A program made the position numbers and the translations under genes. Shown here piece by piece: positions 1 through 7,340 of a DNA stretch of 57,139 nt. Below the pieces are notes generated by a model. The model saw nothing but the letters and a program-made list of their open reading frames with translations. It made no database searches and was not told the origin of the DNA. Each line of letters begins with the position of its first letter. Position 1 is the first letter of the stretch. The DNA is from an uncultured Bacteroidales bacterium (lineage in GTDB: Bacteria > Bacteroidota > Bacteroidia > Bacteroidales > F082): contig CALBNV010000025.1 in assembly GCA_937896895.1 (NCBI GenBank), positions 1-57,139 of the forward strand. The letters are read 5' to 3'.

Positions 1-55
1 TAGCTTGCTGTTTCTCGGCCTTCTTTTCAACCTTAGCTTGCTTTTTCTCGGCTTT
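1..55. repeat. Terminal direct overlap marking a circular contig
   Basis: These 55 bases recur exactly at 57085-57139. The reading frame crossing them stays open, so the ends are one locus read twice and the molecule is circular at 57,084 bp. A 55-base overlap is typical of a de Bruijn assembler k-mer. It lies inside a 33-bp tandem repeat, so the number of repeat units at the join may be collapsed. Confidence 0.9.
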
Positions 56-931
56 CTTTTCAACCTTAGCTTGCTTTTTCTCGGCTTTTTTAGCTGCCTT
101 AGCTTCTTTTTTTGCTTGCTTTTTTGCAGATTTACCCAGATCGCCTATGTAGAGGCCGTTGAAGATGTCCATGCCTCCAGTTATCAGCATTGTACCATCA
201 GGGGCTTCCTTATAGGAAATGCCAACAGGGAGCTCGCTAGGTGATTCTATGCCGTCGAGTACGTATATGTCTGTGCCGTTTAATGGTTTCAAATGTTTCA
301 TTGGTGTCATAGGAAAGAGTCTGGAGATCACCGGTGTTTTTTCGTAATTAAACTGATTTGTGACCGGATCGCAGATTATTGGTGTGCCGTTGTCGTAGGC
401 CACTACGTAAACATGTTGAAATGTGTCAGGATTATAGCCAGCTATTTTAAGCGAAAATGGGATACCTAACCGATACATGCAGGAAGCTGCGAATATCGAA
501 AAGCAGTCACAATCAGCGCTGTTTTCTTTCTTTTCATGTTGTCTGGCAAGAACCTGAGCACGCCACCATGTGTGTCGTGGAGTCTGCAACTGTTCTCCGT
601 CCTCAAGGTTGTATTTAATATATTTAAAAATGAAGTTAAATATGTTCTCTACGGTCTTGTAGATATTTAATTTGCCATCCGCGTCGGTGATCGCTAAGAC
701 TTCTCGCGCCAGTTTGTCAACCTGATTTGATTTTGTCTTAATGATTACTTTCATCAGCTTGACAGTATCTTTTACAGAGCCGTTTCTGATTTTTCTATCT
801 TTTTTCAGATTTGGCCGAGTAAAATACTTGTCGAACTGTGAACCATCCTCAATCGTACGATCACGCGCAGATTCAGGAGCCCAACCGCTCCGGCAAATTA
901 CATCTCCTAGAAAAACACTATTTAAATCCAT
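1..931 (-). CDS. Transglutaminase-like / coiled-coil / EF-hand membrane protein (N-terminal 310 residues)
   Basis: Start ATG at 931; the frame leaves the window at base 1 and continues at 57084 down to the stop at 55703, 770 residues in all. The N-terminal domain looks like a transglutaminase-fold cysteine protease or transferase: a Cys pair at about 141/143 in ADCDCFS, His173 in FQHVYVV and Asp188 in ICDPV give the C-H-D order of that fold. From about residue 275 a long Lys/Ala/Glu-rich coiled coil begins. It is the second gene of the structural operon, 15 bp after the LEA2-like gene. A role in processing or crosslinking virion proteins or the cell wall is inference. Confidence 0.8.
   Translation of the reverse strand, partial: MDLNSVFLGDVICRSGWAPESARDRTIEDGSQFDKYFTRPNLKKDRKIRNGSVKDTVKLMKVIIKTKSNQVDKLAREVLAITDADGKLNIYKTVENIFNFIFKYIKYNLEDGEQLQTPRHTWWRAQVLARQHEKKENSADCDCFSIFAASCMYRLGIPFSLKIAGYNPDTFQHVYVVAYDNGTPIICDPVTNQFNYEKTPVISRLFPMTPMKHLKPLNGTDIYVLDGIESPSELPVGISYKEAPDGTMLITGGMDIFNGLYIGDLGKSAKKQAKKEAKAAKKAEKKQAKVEKKAEKKQAKVEKKAEKQQA
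2..100. repeat. 33-bp tandem repeat inside the junction-spanning gene
   Basis: Three units at 2-34, 35-67 and 68-100; the first two differ by few bases and the third diverges in its last third. Each unit encodes 11 residues of a Lys/Ala/Glu/Gln pattern (KKAEKKQAKVE-like). The unit length keeps frame, so gain or loss would lengthen or shorten the coiled coil without breaking the protein. Confidence 0.85.
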
Positions 932-946
932 AATACTACTATCACT

Positions 947-1504
947 TTATGCTAAAGAAAACTCCTTGTTTATCGGGATATCTCCCCAGGCTGTAAGCAC
1001 CTTAACTGACAGCATTGGATATAATTTGTCAATATTTTGACTTATCTTGCTGCCAATTGTGAGAAGGCCGGTGAAACTGAGATCATTGAAGTTACAGTCT
1101 TGTATCAAGACACTTAGTAATTTTCCAAATGTGGTGACAAACGATAGCAACGAGATCTCAATATCATACTCCATTGGAGACTGAGTGCATGCCGCAATAT
1201 CAAGCTGCTGATTTGACATACTTGTACTCAATATCTTGTAAGGATCTTTTCCTGCTTCATTCAAGTAAACTTCTACGTAAGGCTTTCTGATTGTAATAGT
1301 AAAATCGGAAGGGTTGATGATAGCTACGTTCAGCTTCATCTTGATCTTGCCGTCAGAAATACGGACATTAGAGACTCCAAGGTCAATATCAAAAGTATCC
1401 ATCATGGCAGCCGCGTCAAGACCTTTTTTAGTCAATTTCGCAACTCCCCAGATACCGAATGCCACAAGGGCTGATATTCCTATTACTTTTCCTGCACTTG
1501 CCAT
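947..1504 (-). CDS. Membrane-anchored LEA2-like protein
   Basis: About 185 residues from the ATG at 1504; an upstream ATG at 1528 overlaps the probable -7 promoter box, so 1504 is preferred. A transmembrane segment lies near residues 6-22 (VIGISALVAFGIWGVA). It is followed by a beta-rich domain with the pattern of late-embryogenesis-abundant type 2 / water-stress domains: a short 'LGVSNVRIS' strand, then 'LNVAIINPSDFTITI' and 'PYVEVYLNE'. It is the first gene of the structural operon. A membrane-tethered virion protein is plausible. The domain call is from pattern only. Confidence 0.7.
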   Translation of the reverse strand: MASAGKVIGISALVAFGIWGVAKLTKKGLDAAAMMDTFDIDLGVSNVRISDGKIKMKLNVAIINPSDFTITIRKPYVEVYLNEAGKDPYKILSTSMSNQQLDIAACTQSPMEYDIEISLLSFVTTFGKLLSVLIQDCNFNDLSFTGLLTIGSKISQNIDKLYPMLSVKVLTAWGDIPINKEFSLA

Positions 1505-1525
1505 AGTTTTTTTCTTTGTTCGATG

Positions 1526-1533
1526 CAAATGTA
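1526..1533 (-). promoter_or_regulatory. Probable -7 box of the structural operon promoter
   Basis: On the minus strand this reads TACATTTG, matching the Bacteroidota -7 consensus TAnnTTTG, about 22 bases before the ATG at 1504. No convincing TTTG -33 box is seen at 19-21 bases, so an activator may be needed, as for a late promoter. Confidence 0.4.
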
Positions 1534-1831
1534 TTGTACTGGATATTAGTGCTTTGTGACTTCATGCGTGTTTGTGCGTCAAGTTGCGACAAAAAAAACA
1601 GTGGTGTTTATCCAAAGGATTCTTCTATCTCCAGAAAAATGAAAAAATGGACGCGAGACCCCAAAAAATTTCCTACAATGGTTGTTTTGGGATAGTTAAC
1701 TTATTGATATATAGTTAATTAATTCAAAAGTCGAAAAACTACATACTTCCTACATCATTTTTTAACATTCTGAATATCAAATAATTATAAGGATAGAAAA
1801 ATACTACAAATGTAGGTTTCTGAAAAAAAAT

Positions 1832-1894
1832 CCTACATAAATTCTAAAAACCTACATAAAACCTACATAAAACCTACATAAAACCTACATATAA
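1832..1894 (+). repeat. Iteron array, 11-bp unit CCTACATAAAA
   Basis: CCTACA starts at 1851, 1862, 1873 and 1884, exactly 11 bp apart, with further copies at 1832, 1749 and 1672 and inverted copies (TGTAGG) at 1811-1816 and 1948-1953. The 11-bp phase puts the sites on the same helix face, as for a multimeric initiator or regulator. Confidence 0.7.
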
Positions 1895-2034
1895 AAAATA
1901 AATTAAATAATTTAAAATCAAACAGTTATAAATTTAGACTATATCAATGTAGGACGAAAACGGAAACTTTTGAAAAAATTTCCCCTATAATTATGTTAAA
2001 TAAAAATTCAATATGTTGAAAATCAGACAAATAA

Positions 2035-2082
2035 AAAAGTCGAAAAAAGTCGAATTTTCATTTTCGACTTTTTTCGACTTTT
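2035..2082. terminator. Perfect 20-bp inverted repeat, likely terminator of the leftward replication operon
   Basis: Arms 2035-2054 and 2063-2082 are exact reverse complements around an 8-nt loop, built from repeated GTCGAAAA/TTTTCGAC units. Read leftward the right-hand part runs into TTTTTTAT. It lies 36 bp after the stop of the gene ending at 2118. The low GC is unusual for an intrinsic terminator, and two further GCGACTTTT copies at 2083-2096 suggest a protein site instead or as well. Confidence 0.5.
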
Positions 2083-2117
2083 GCGACTTTTGCGACAACT
2101 GGGGAATTATAGGATTA

Positions 2118-2609
2118 CTATTGCTTATAGTTGCAGAAGTAATAGTAATTATCAATAATTTCTTTCAGGTTATAACCCAGAATAGTGCTCTTGTAGGCAT
2201 CTTTTTCGTGATATTCGTCTCCATCGGATGTATATAGGCTGTATTCATCGGTAATATAGTTGTAAATTAGTACCTCTTTCAATGTTTTGGCCTGAGAAAA
2301 CATCTTTGGAATCCTGGCAAGCAGTATTTCTTTGTTGTCGTTATTGCATATTTCAATCGAGGATATTGGCTCTGAAATTATATTGCTATTCTCGATCTTT
2401 ACAATTTTACGGATTCCAACATCATAGATAGAATAATCCTTGTCTTTTTTAAATTCGGAGGGAGTTTCCGATTTAATGATGTATTTTCGCATGTGTCTTG
2501 GGAATATCGAGCGTAATTCGTCCTCGACAAACCATTGTAGGTTGAAGTGTATATCTTCAACTGTCGCCATTCCTAATGTGGCGTTGTTTTTTACTCTTGC
2601 TCTGGGCAT
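2118..2609 (-). CDS. Hypothetical protein, last gene of the leftward replication block
   Basis: 163 residues from the ATG at 2609 (MPRARVKNN...). The GTG at 2651 lies in a hairpin and is rejected. No family recognised: a basic N-terminus, then mixed alpha/beta sequence ending in Tyr-rich 'IIDNYYYFCNYKQ'. A TATATTTG box at 2633-2640 suggests it can be transcribed on its own. Confidence 0.7.
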   Translation of the reverse strand: MPRARVKNNATLGMATVEDIHFNLQWFVEDELRSIFPRHMRKYIIKSETPSEFKKDKDYSIYDVGIRKIVKIENSNIISEPISSIEICNNDNKEILLARIPKMFSQAKTLKEVLIYNYITDEYSLYTSDGDEYHEKDAYKSTILGYNLKEIIDNYYYFCNYKQ

Positions 2610-2632
2610 ATCGTTTAGTTTTAATGTTTTGG

Positions 2633-2640
2633 CAAATATA
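2633..2640 (-). promoter_or_regulatory. Probable -7 box for the gene at 2118-2609
   Basis: Minus strand TATATTTG matches TAnnTTTG and would give a leader of about 17 nt. The -33 region overlaps the hairpin 2642-2680 and has no clear TTTG. Confidence 0.35.
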
Positions 2641-2641
2641 C

Positions 2642-2680
2642 TAAAATCCACCTAAATAATCATTATTCAGGTGGATTTTA
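2642..2680 (-). terminator. Hairpin between genes, likely terminator
   Basis: A perfect 12-bp stem (2642-2653 with 2669-2680) is extended by further A/T pairs through the loop. It follows the small gene ending at 2699 and ends in TTTTAG on the minus strand. Confidence 0.55.
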
Positions 2681-2698
2681 TATTAGATTCTTCGTTAT

Positions 2699-2920
2699 TT
2701 ATTTCGCCCATTCAGGCGTTTTGAGGTAGATTTCGCACTGCATTGGCTCTCCAAGGTGGCCGTATGCGTTGATGTGCTCAATGGGATGTTTAGATCCGTC
2801 TGGAAGAACTACTACTATTTTCATATCGTAGTTGTATTCTACCAGATCAGTGTAGACCAGGCCGACAGTGCTGTAGTCCTGGATCTCTCCGCAAATGTTT
2901 TTATTTGGGTTCTTGCTCAT
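2699..2920 (-). CDS. Small hypothetical protein
   Basis: 73 residues from the ATG at 2920 (MSKNPNKNICG...), overlapping the end of the C5 methyltransferase by 20 bp, so probably co-translated. It is acidic/mixed with 'KIVVVLPDGSKHPI', a short beta pattern. No family recognised. Confidence 0.6.
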   Translation of the reverse strand: MSKNPNKNICGEIQDYSTVGLVYTDLVEYNYDMKIVVVLPDGSKHPIEHINAYGHLGEPMQCEIYLKTPEWAK

Positions 2921-4187
2921 AGTATTGATCGATTGATTTGAATATTGAGAAAATAACTTGTGGTACGATAGCATTTCCGTATGCTTTCAAGGATTCTGTT
3001 CGCCACTTTGCGAAAGAAATGGTAAGGTTGTCCACATCAAAGGGAAACCCATCATTTCCTCTGTGAATAGGGGAGACAGACGGGAACTGGGACCATCTGT
3101 TTGCTTGCAACATTCCGTCAATCCATTGAAATTGAGGAAATCCATTATTCCATTCGGACGGCTTTCTCCATTCGCACGACTGTGAATTGATTTGCCACCT
3201 ATGATTCGGAGTTCCGATACTCGTTTCTGGTGTTCTATTTCCGTTGTCAAAGGAGTTGGCAATAACTGCCCTTGTGTCAGCGCTGAGATTACTACCTCCA
3301 GATTCTTGTTTGGATTCTTGGGTGTGTTCTCTGTAAAAGGAGCCGCCATTGCACTGCATGCTCTTGGAGTAGGCAGAAGTCCGCTCCCGGCCATTGCTGA
3401 AAGGCTCTGTCCCATCTGAGAGTTCGGATTGTATGTATTGGTGTATTTCGTTCCCTCTATCGCTGTCGGTGTCGGCAAAAGTCCCGGCATCCGTTTTTCT
3501 ACATATCCGCTCTTGACTTCCTGCGCCAAAGTCCCTGATGTTCCCGATACTCCTTGGCTCTTCATGTTGTCCATGTAAGCATCCCCCGCGCATGGCGTTT
3601 TCAAAAGGTTTGAATTTGTTGTGTGCGATGATAAAGATTCTATCTCGTCGGTGGGGTGCTCCAACGGCACAAGCTAGAATAACAACCGGCTGGACTTCAT
3701 ATCCAATGTTTTCAAGATCACTGATGATTCGCTCGATGGTAAAGCGTTCGGTGTATTTGTAGTGTAAAGCGTTATTCTCTCCGAACAAAGAGGTTTGGCT
3801 TTCCACACCAGATACCTGACCTTGCTCAACCATTGTGACGATTCCAGTAACGTTTTCACCACATACCCAAGTGGGCTGGCACTCCGTAATACATCGGAGC
3901 ATTTCCGGCCAGAGGTAGCGAGAATCTGTTTGCCCTTTTCTACGTCCTGCACATGAAAAAGGCTGGCAAGGAAATCCTCCTGAGAGCACGTCGATATTGC
4001 CTCTGTATTGTTTAAAATCGGTTTTTGTAATGTCTTCATAGCTGTCTGAGTTAGGATACCAATATTCTAATACTCTGCGTCCAAAAGGATTGATTTCGCA
4101 GTGAAATAAGTTGTTCCAGTGTAGCATAGAGGCGGCTATTTCGGGGCCGCCTATGCCACTGAATAAGGAAGCGTGATTTAGAACCAT
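2901..4187 (-). CDS. DNA (cytosine-5) methyltransferase
   Basis: 428 residues from the ATG at 4187, one base after the upstream gene's stop. C5-MTase motifs appear in order: motif I 'LFSGIGGPEIAA', motif IV 'GGFPCQPFS' with the catalytic Cys near residue 70, motif VI 'ENV', motif VIII 'GAPHRRDRIFIIA', and 'YGNAIVPQV' near the C-terminus. It transfers methyl from SAM to C5 of cytosine. No endonuclease partner is nearby, so it is probably an orphan enzyme protecting the element's DNA. Target sequence unknown. Confidence 0.93.
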   Translation of the reverse strand: MVLNHASLFSGIGGPEIAASMLHWNNLFHCEINPFGRRVLEYWYPNSDSYEDITKTDFKQYRGNIDVLSGGFPCQPFSCAGRRKGQTDSRYLWPEMLRCITECQPTWVCGENVTGIVTMVEQGQVSGVESQTSLFGENNALHYKYTERFTIERIISDLENIGYEVQPVVILACAVGAPHRRDRIFIIAHNKFKPFENAMRGGCLHGQHEEPRSIGNIRDFGAGSQERICRKTDAGTFADTDSDRGNEIHQYIQSELSDGTEPFSNGRERTSAYSKSMQCNGGSFYREHTQESKQESGGSNLSADTRAVIANSFDNGNRTPETSIGTPNHRWQINSQSCEWRKPSEWNNGFPQFQWIDGMLQANRWSQFPSVSPIHRGNDGFPFDVDNLTISFAKWRTESLKAYGNAIVPQVIFSIFKSIDQYYEQEPK

Positions 4188-4188
4188 A

Positions 4189-4410
4189 TTAGTAAGATAT
4201 TTGTTTTGCTCTTTCCTTGTCCAGGATCTCAAGCTTGAATTTTAACAACATTTTATAACCTTTTAAGTGTTTGCATTGCTGAGCATATTCACTCACTTTG
4301 TCAAAATCACAGATTTCAAGCGAGGTTTCAAGTTTTTCAAAGGCATCGTTGTATTCCTTATCGTACTTATTGTATTGTTCCAATACCTTATTGAATCTAT
4401 CAGAGTTCAT
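4189..4410 (-). CDS. Small helical hypothetical protein
   Basis: 73 residues, Lys/Glu-rich and predicted helical. Its ATG overlaps the stop of the upstream gene as ATGA. A strong Shine-Dalgarno-like GGAGGT sits 6 bases before the ATG, which is unusual in a Bacteroidota element. Function unknown. Confidence 0.65.
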   Translation of the reverse strand: MNSDRFNKVLEQYNKYDKEYNDAFEKLETSLEICDFDKVSEYAQQCKHLKGYKMLLKFKLEILDKERAKQISY

Positions 4411-4724
4411 TTGTTACCTCCTTGGTTTAATTGATCTACTGTTGATTTCCAAAAATCATATATTTTCTTGTTTTTGGCAATATCCTTATCAGAAGGAATA
4501 TTTATTATATAGTGCGGATAAGTTTCTTTAACTTCTCCCCACTCTGTTACATAAGTCACAGTAGTATCAGTCCCAAACTGTGTATCAAGAGTTATTATAC
4601 TCAATACAACAATACGAGGAGGAATATATGTTTCTCCACAAATCTCCTTAATTGCGGCCTCAAAACGCTCGTTTGGAAGGCTAAGAATCGAAAAAATGAA
4701 AGGATTTTCAAATATTGTTTTCAT
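4407..4724 (-). CDS. Hypothetical protein
   Basis: 105 residues. An AAAGGAGGTGACAA sequence lies directly before the ATG and inside the 3' end of the upstream gene, so translation is probably coupled. It resembles small uncharacterised proteins carried by Bacteroidales phages, but I assign no function. Confidence 0.65.
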   Translation of the reverse strand: MKTIFENPFIFSILSLPNERFEAAIKEICGETYIPPRIVVLSIITLDTQFGTDTTVTYVTEWGEVKETYPHYIINIPSDKDIAKNKKIYDFWKSTVDQLNQGGNK

Positions 4725-5184
4725 TTGTCACCTCCTTTTTTTCAGGATCAATCAACAAGGTTGCCATACCGTTGTTGAGAGAATCAATTTTAATGTGCCG
4801 GCCTTCGTAGATCATTCGTGAGAAAAACTGAAGGATTAGACCAGTCATATTGTACTTTATCGTTACCTTTATGCCTGTTGCTTTCGCTACCGATATGAGA
4901 TAAGCCATTTTGTCGGTTGTAAAAGAAAACTCTCCATCCAACTTGTATTCCAAATATCTAGGATTGCAGTTGTCAGGATTGTAATATCTGAATCCGGGCC
5001 AGTCCTCCCATTCATTATTCTCGTATTCAGCGAGTTTATCAACTACACATTGTGTTAATCTGCGTAGTTCGTTCCATATTTGCAACTGATCGTCGGTTAG
5101 TTTTGCAAAAGTTACAAGTCCTTTTACATCATGTATATAATTGCAACAGTCTATATAGCGAAGCTTAATTTGTACCTTTTTCAT
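4708..5184 (-). CDS. Hypothetical protein
   Basis: 158 residues with a soluble alpha/beta composition ('DEFSFTTDKMAYLISVAKATG'-like central part, seen as 'GEFSFTTDKMAYLI'). It overlaps both neighbours by about 20 bp within a compact leftward operon. No recognised domain. Confidence 0.65.
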   Translation of the reverse strand: MKKVQIKLRYIDCCNYIHDVKGLVTFAKLTDDQLQIWNELRRLTQCVVDKLAEYENNEWEDWPGFRYYNPDNCNPRYLEYKLDGEFSFTTDKMAYLISVAKATGIKVTIKYNMTGLILQFFSRMIYEGRHIKIDSLNNGMATLLIDPEKKEVTNENNI

Positions 5185-5350
5185 AATCTTTTTTGGCTTT
5201 ATTAAGTAGTTCTATAATAGGTTCGTTTTCCTCCAGGTGCATACCCATACCCATCATGTCATTGAGTATGCGAACTGATTCCATGAATCCAACCAACAGC
5301 TCTATCTGAGTCTTGGTCATTTTTACTGTTATAAGGTTTTGATTTTCCAT
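5165..5350 (-). CDS. Small hypothetical protein
   Basis: 61 residues, mainly helical with a Met-rich centre (MMGMGMHLEENE). First gene after the hairpin at 5369-5406; overlaps the next gene by 20 bp. Function unknown. Confidence 0.6.
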   Translation of the reverse strand: MENQNLITVKMTKTQIELLVGFMESVRILNDMMGMGMHLEENEPIIELLNKAKKDYEKGTN

Positions 5351-5368
5351 ATTATTCTTATTTAATCC

Positions 5369-5406
5369 CCTAAGTCAGAAATTCAGGGTTGATTTTCTGA
5401 CTTAGG
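5369..5406. terminator. 13-bp perfect hairpin between operon segments
   Basis: Arms CCTAAGTCAGAAA (5369-5381) and its complement (5394-5406) flank a 12-nt loop in a 71-bp intergenic space. Neither side has a T tract, so it may be an RNA-processing or stabilising hairpin rather than a true terminator. Confidence 0.5.
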
Positions 5407-5421
5407 AGAGGGAAGTTATTA

Positions 5422-5964
5422 CTATTTGTTTTTTTCTGACAATATCTCCATTAATTTGAAAACATCATCCTCAGAATAGAGATTAGCTTGTGGGTTTCTT
5501 GCTACAGGGCCTCTAGCAATCGGATATATACTCGCATTGTTTGCATAGGTTGAAATCCATCTGGATTCTGTATTGAGCATTTGTGCTATCATATTTGATG
5601 TGTATAGCATCTTGCCGTCCATATAGAAATTTCCATCTTTATCAGGAGTCATTAACGGAAGTGCCTCCCTTGTAGTTTCTCTTACCTTAACATTGTTATT
5701 AGAACAAATTTGTTTTATGATATTGATGATAACTTTATTGTCACTAACAATAGTAAGTTTAGTTAATAAGAGAGGTTCCTCGGTATCATTGCTATTGACA
5801 GAAATTTTGTTGTCCAGATCGTTTTTTTGTTTTTCAAAATATGCTTTTTTGCGTTTTTCATTGGCGTATTGAATCCTGCAATTATCCGAGCAAAAAATCT
5901 TATTGCTTCTACCGTAGAATGTTTTACCGCAATTTGGGCAGATGTATGATTTTGCTGTATCCAT
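5422..5964 (-). CDS. Zinc-finger protein with C-terminal DNA-binding-like region
   Basis: 180 residues. An N-terminal treble-clef/zinc-ribbon pattern CPNCG...FCSDNC spans residues 9-29. The C-terminal third reads like a MerR/excisionase-type helix-turn-helix (MIAQMLNTESRWISTYANNA). A transcription or replication regulator is likely but unproven. It has the ACACGAAAGAAA leader element directly before the ATG. Confidence 0.65.
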   Translation of the reverse strand: MDTAKSYICPNCGKTFYGRSNKIFCSDNCRIQYANEKRKKAYFEKQKNDLDNKISVNSNDTEEPLLLTKLTIVSDNKVIINIIKQICSNNNVKVRETTREALPLMTPDKDGNFYMDGKMLYTSNMIAQMLNTESRWISTYANNASIYPIARGPVARNPQANLYSEDDVFKLMEILSEKNK

Positions 5965-5985
5965 TTTCTTTCGTGTTTTTATGGG

Positions 5986-6198
5986 TTAGTGTTTTCTTTT
6001 CAATAATTGTTCAAGCAGTTTGCTTTTTCCGAATGATTCTTTGGCCATTACCCTGATTTCTTTTACTTTTCTATCAGGATATTTTTCCTGAAATACTTCG
6101 ATGAAATCTTTTGGAACAAATCCAAAACATGATATGTGTTGACAAGCCATATTGCCTTTGTCTGTAACGACCAACAGATTGTATATCTCTGTTTTCAT
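5986..6198 (-). CDS. Small hypothetical protein
   Basis: 70 residues, with an ATGA overlap with the upstream gene. Composition is mixed alpha/beta with a basic C-terminus (KSKLLEQLLKRKH). No family recognised. Confidence 0.6.
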   Translation of the reverse strand: MKTEIYNLLVVTDKGNMACQHISCFGFVPKDFIEVFQEKYPDRKVKEIRVMAKESFGKSKLLEQLLKRKH

Positions 6199-6425
6199 CG
6201 TTCTATTCTTTTAATGGTTGTTGTCACTTCGTATATCTCTGTCCAGTTTTGCTGATTATTGCAAAATTTAAGAGCCATTTCGCCCTCCTGAAATTTCACA
6301 GTATTTTGATTCAGCTCTGGCTCAAATTTGCTGTTGTTGCTATAATACATTATTACACCGTCGTTTCTGCGCTGACCTGCTACAAAGTAGGTCTCATTGC
6401 TGATTGTAATTTTTTTTCTAGGCAT
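6195..6425 (-). CDS. Small hypothetical protein
   Basis: 76 residues from the ATG at 6425 (MPRKKITISNETYFVAGQ). The longer frame would begin inside a terminator hairpin and is rejected. It has a variant of the A-rich leader element (AAAAGACGAAAAAAAATG). Beta-rich, function unknown. Confidence 0.6.
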   Translation of the reverse strand: MPRKKITISNETYFVAGQRRNDGVIMYYSNNSKFEPELNQNTVKFQEGEMALKFCNNQQNWTEIYEVTTTIKRIER

Positions 6426-6454
6426 TTTTTTTCGTCTTTTAAAGATTATACTTG

Positions 6455-6477
6455 AAAAAAACTCCGTCTTTCCGGAG
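6455..6477 (-). terminator. Intrinsic terminator
   Basis: Minus strand: CTCCG, loop GAAAGA, CGGAG, then T7. It lies between the lipoprotein gene (ends 6546) and the gene starting at 6425, so downstream genes need read-through or another promoter. Confidence 0.65.
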
Positions 6478-6545
6478 CGCCAGCGGTCTTTCCCTGCCGT
6501 CAACAAATATTAAATTAAAAATATATATGGAAAAAAAAGCTATTA

Positions 6546-6803
6546 CTACTTCCATTCCCAACGTTCATCTCCATCTATAAAGATAACATTGTGCTTATCC
6601 ACGATAAAGCATGAACGAGGGTTAACATCTTTTGAATAGGCATCCTCAGAAATGATTACTTTTCTTTTTACATGCCATTTTATCAACATTTCATGCTGTA
6701 CAACATGACTGTCTATGTGGACTGTGCATTGTGTTGTGACGAATTTGTTAGATGCGCAGCTGCTAAGAACTGCTAACATCAGGGCAAAAATTGTTTTTTT
6801 CAT
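6546..6803 (-). CDS. Small predicted lipoprotein
   Basis: 85 residues. A signal peptide with lipobox (MKKTIFALMLAVLSSCAS, Cys16) predicts cleavage by signal peptidase II and lipidation. The mature part has beta-strand segments and ends in Trp (DGDERWEWK). Element-encoded lipoproteins may act in superinfection exclusion or lysis; here that is only a guess. It carries the ACACGAAAAAA leader element. Confidence 0.7.
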   Translation of the reverse strand: MKKTIFALMLAVLSSCASNKFVTTQCTVHIDSHVVQHEMLIKWHVKRKVIISEDAYSKDVNPRSCFIVDKHNVIFIDGDERWEWK

Positions 6804-6831
6804 CTTTTTTTCGTGTTTTTATGGTTTGTTA

Positions 6832-7080
6832 CTATCTTACTTGTCGGCTGGGAGTCCAGGTTTCAACTGTTTGTTGTTTCTGGTCTCCAAAATTGATCTG
6901 CAACTGATTGCCTGGGCCTTCTTTCAGACCTTTTTTTACCAGTGTTGTGTCAATTTCGGCATCTACTTTCTTTTCGAGTTCGATTGCCTTATCCTTGATC
7001 TTGTTGTCTCTTGTCTGGAAATAGAGTTTTTGTTGCTCTCTCATTTCCTTTACCAGGAAGAAAAAGTCTTTCGCATTCAT
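6832..7080 (-). CDS. Small helical hypothetical protein
   Basis: 82 residues, Lys/Glu/Gln-rich helices (MREQQKLYFQTRDNKIKDKA). Five bp from the upstream gene in the same operon. Function unknown. Confidence 0.6.
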   Translation of the reverse strand: MNAKDFFFLVKEMREQQKLYFQTRDNKIKDKAIELEKKVDAEIDTTLVKKGLKEGPGNQLQINFGDQKQQTVETWTPSRQVR

Positions 7081-7084
7081 AGGC

Positions 7085-7309
7085 TTAGTTTTTATTGTTA
7101 GTCCTAATGAAATTTATAATCTGGTCTTCTGCTGTATCACCGTTATATTTGAGTGAAAGCAAATATTGCTTGACGAACGTATATTCTCCATAGGCTTTTA
7201 TTGAGTCCTTAGCCTTTACGAAGAAAAGATTGTTTTCTTGCAATACTTCATAATGATCGCCATATCCTTTCTCTTGAATTATGGCTTTTAATTCGTTTAT
7301 TTGTTCCAT
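7085..7309 (-). CDS. Small hypothetical protein
   Basis: 74 residues with an alpha-beta pattern. The ATG at 7309 is immediately preceded by the recurrent AAAACACGAAAAA leader element. No family recognised. Confidence 0.6.
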   Translation of the reverse strand: MEQINELKAIIQEKGYGDHYEVLQENNLFFVKAKDSIKAYGEYTFVKQYLLSLKYNGDTAEDQIINFIRTNNKN

Positions 7310-7340
7310 TTTTTCGTGTTTTTTAAAGGGTTTATAAATA

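Larger units (their letters stand above)
1529..2117. other. 589-bp gene-free AT-rich region with iterons; candidate origin or control region
   Basis: This is the largest gene-free stretch in the left part. It holds an array of CCTACA repeats (1672-1953), a perfect 20-bp inverted repeat (2035-2082) and the promoter of the structural operon at its left end. It separates the replication block from the structural operon. Iterons plus AT-rich DNA fit a replication origin or a master regulatory site; I cannot tell which. Confidence 0.5.

Noticed and set aside
1832..1894. CRISPR array
   Set aside because: Units are 11 bp and back to back with no unique spacers; iterons fit better. No cas gene is present.
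2987..3670. Second minus-frame ORF inside the C5 methyltransferase
   Set aside because: Alternate frame of a clear gene; no independent start signal.
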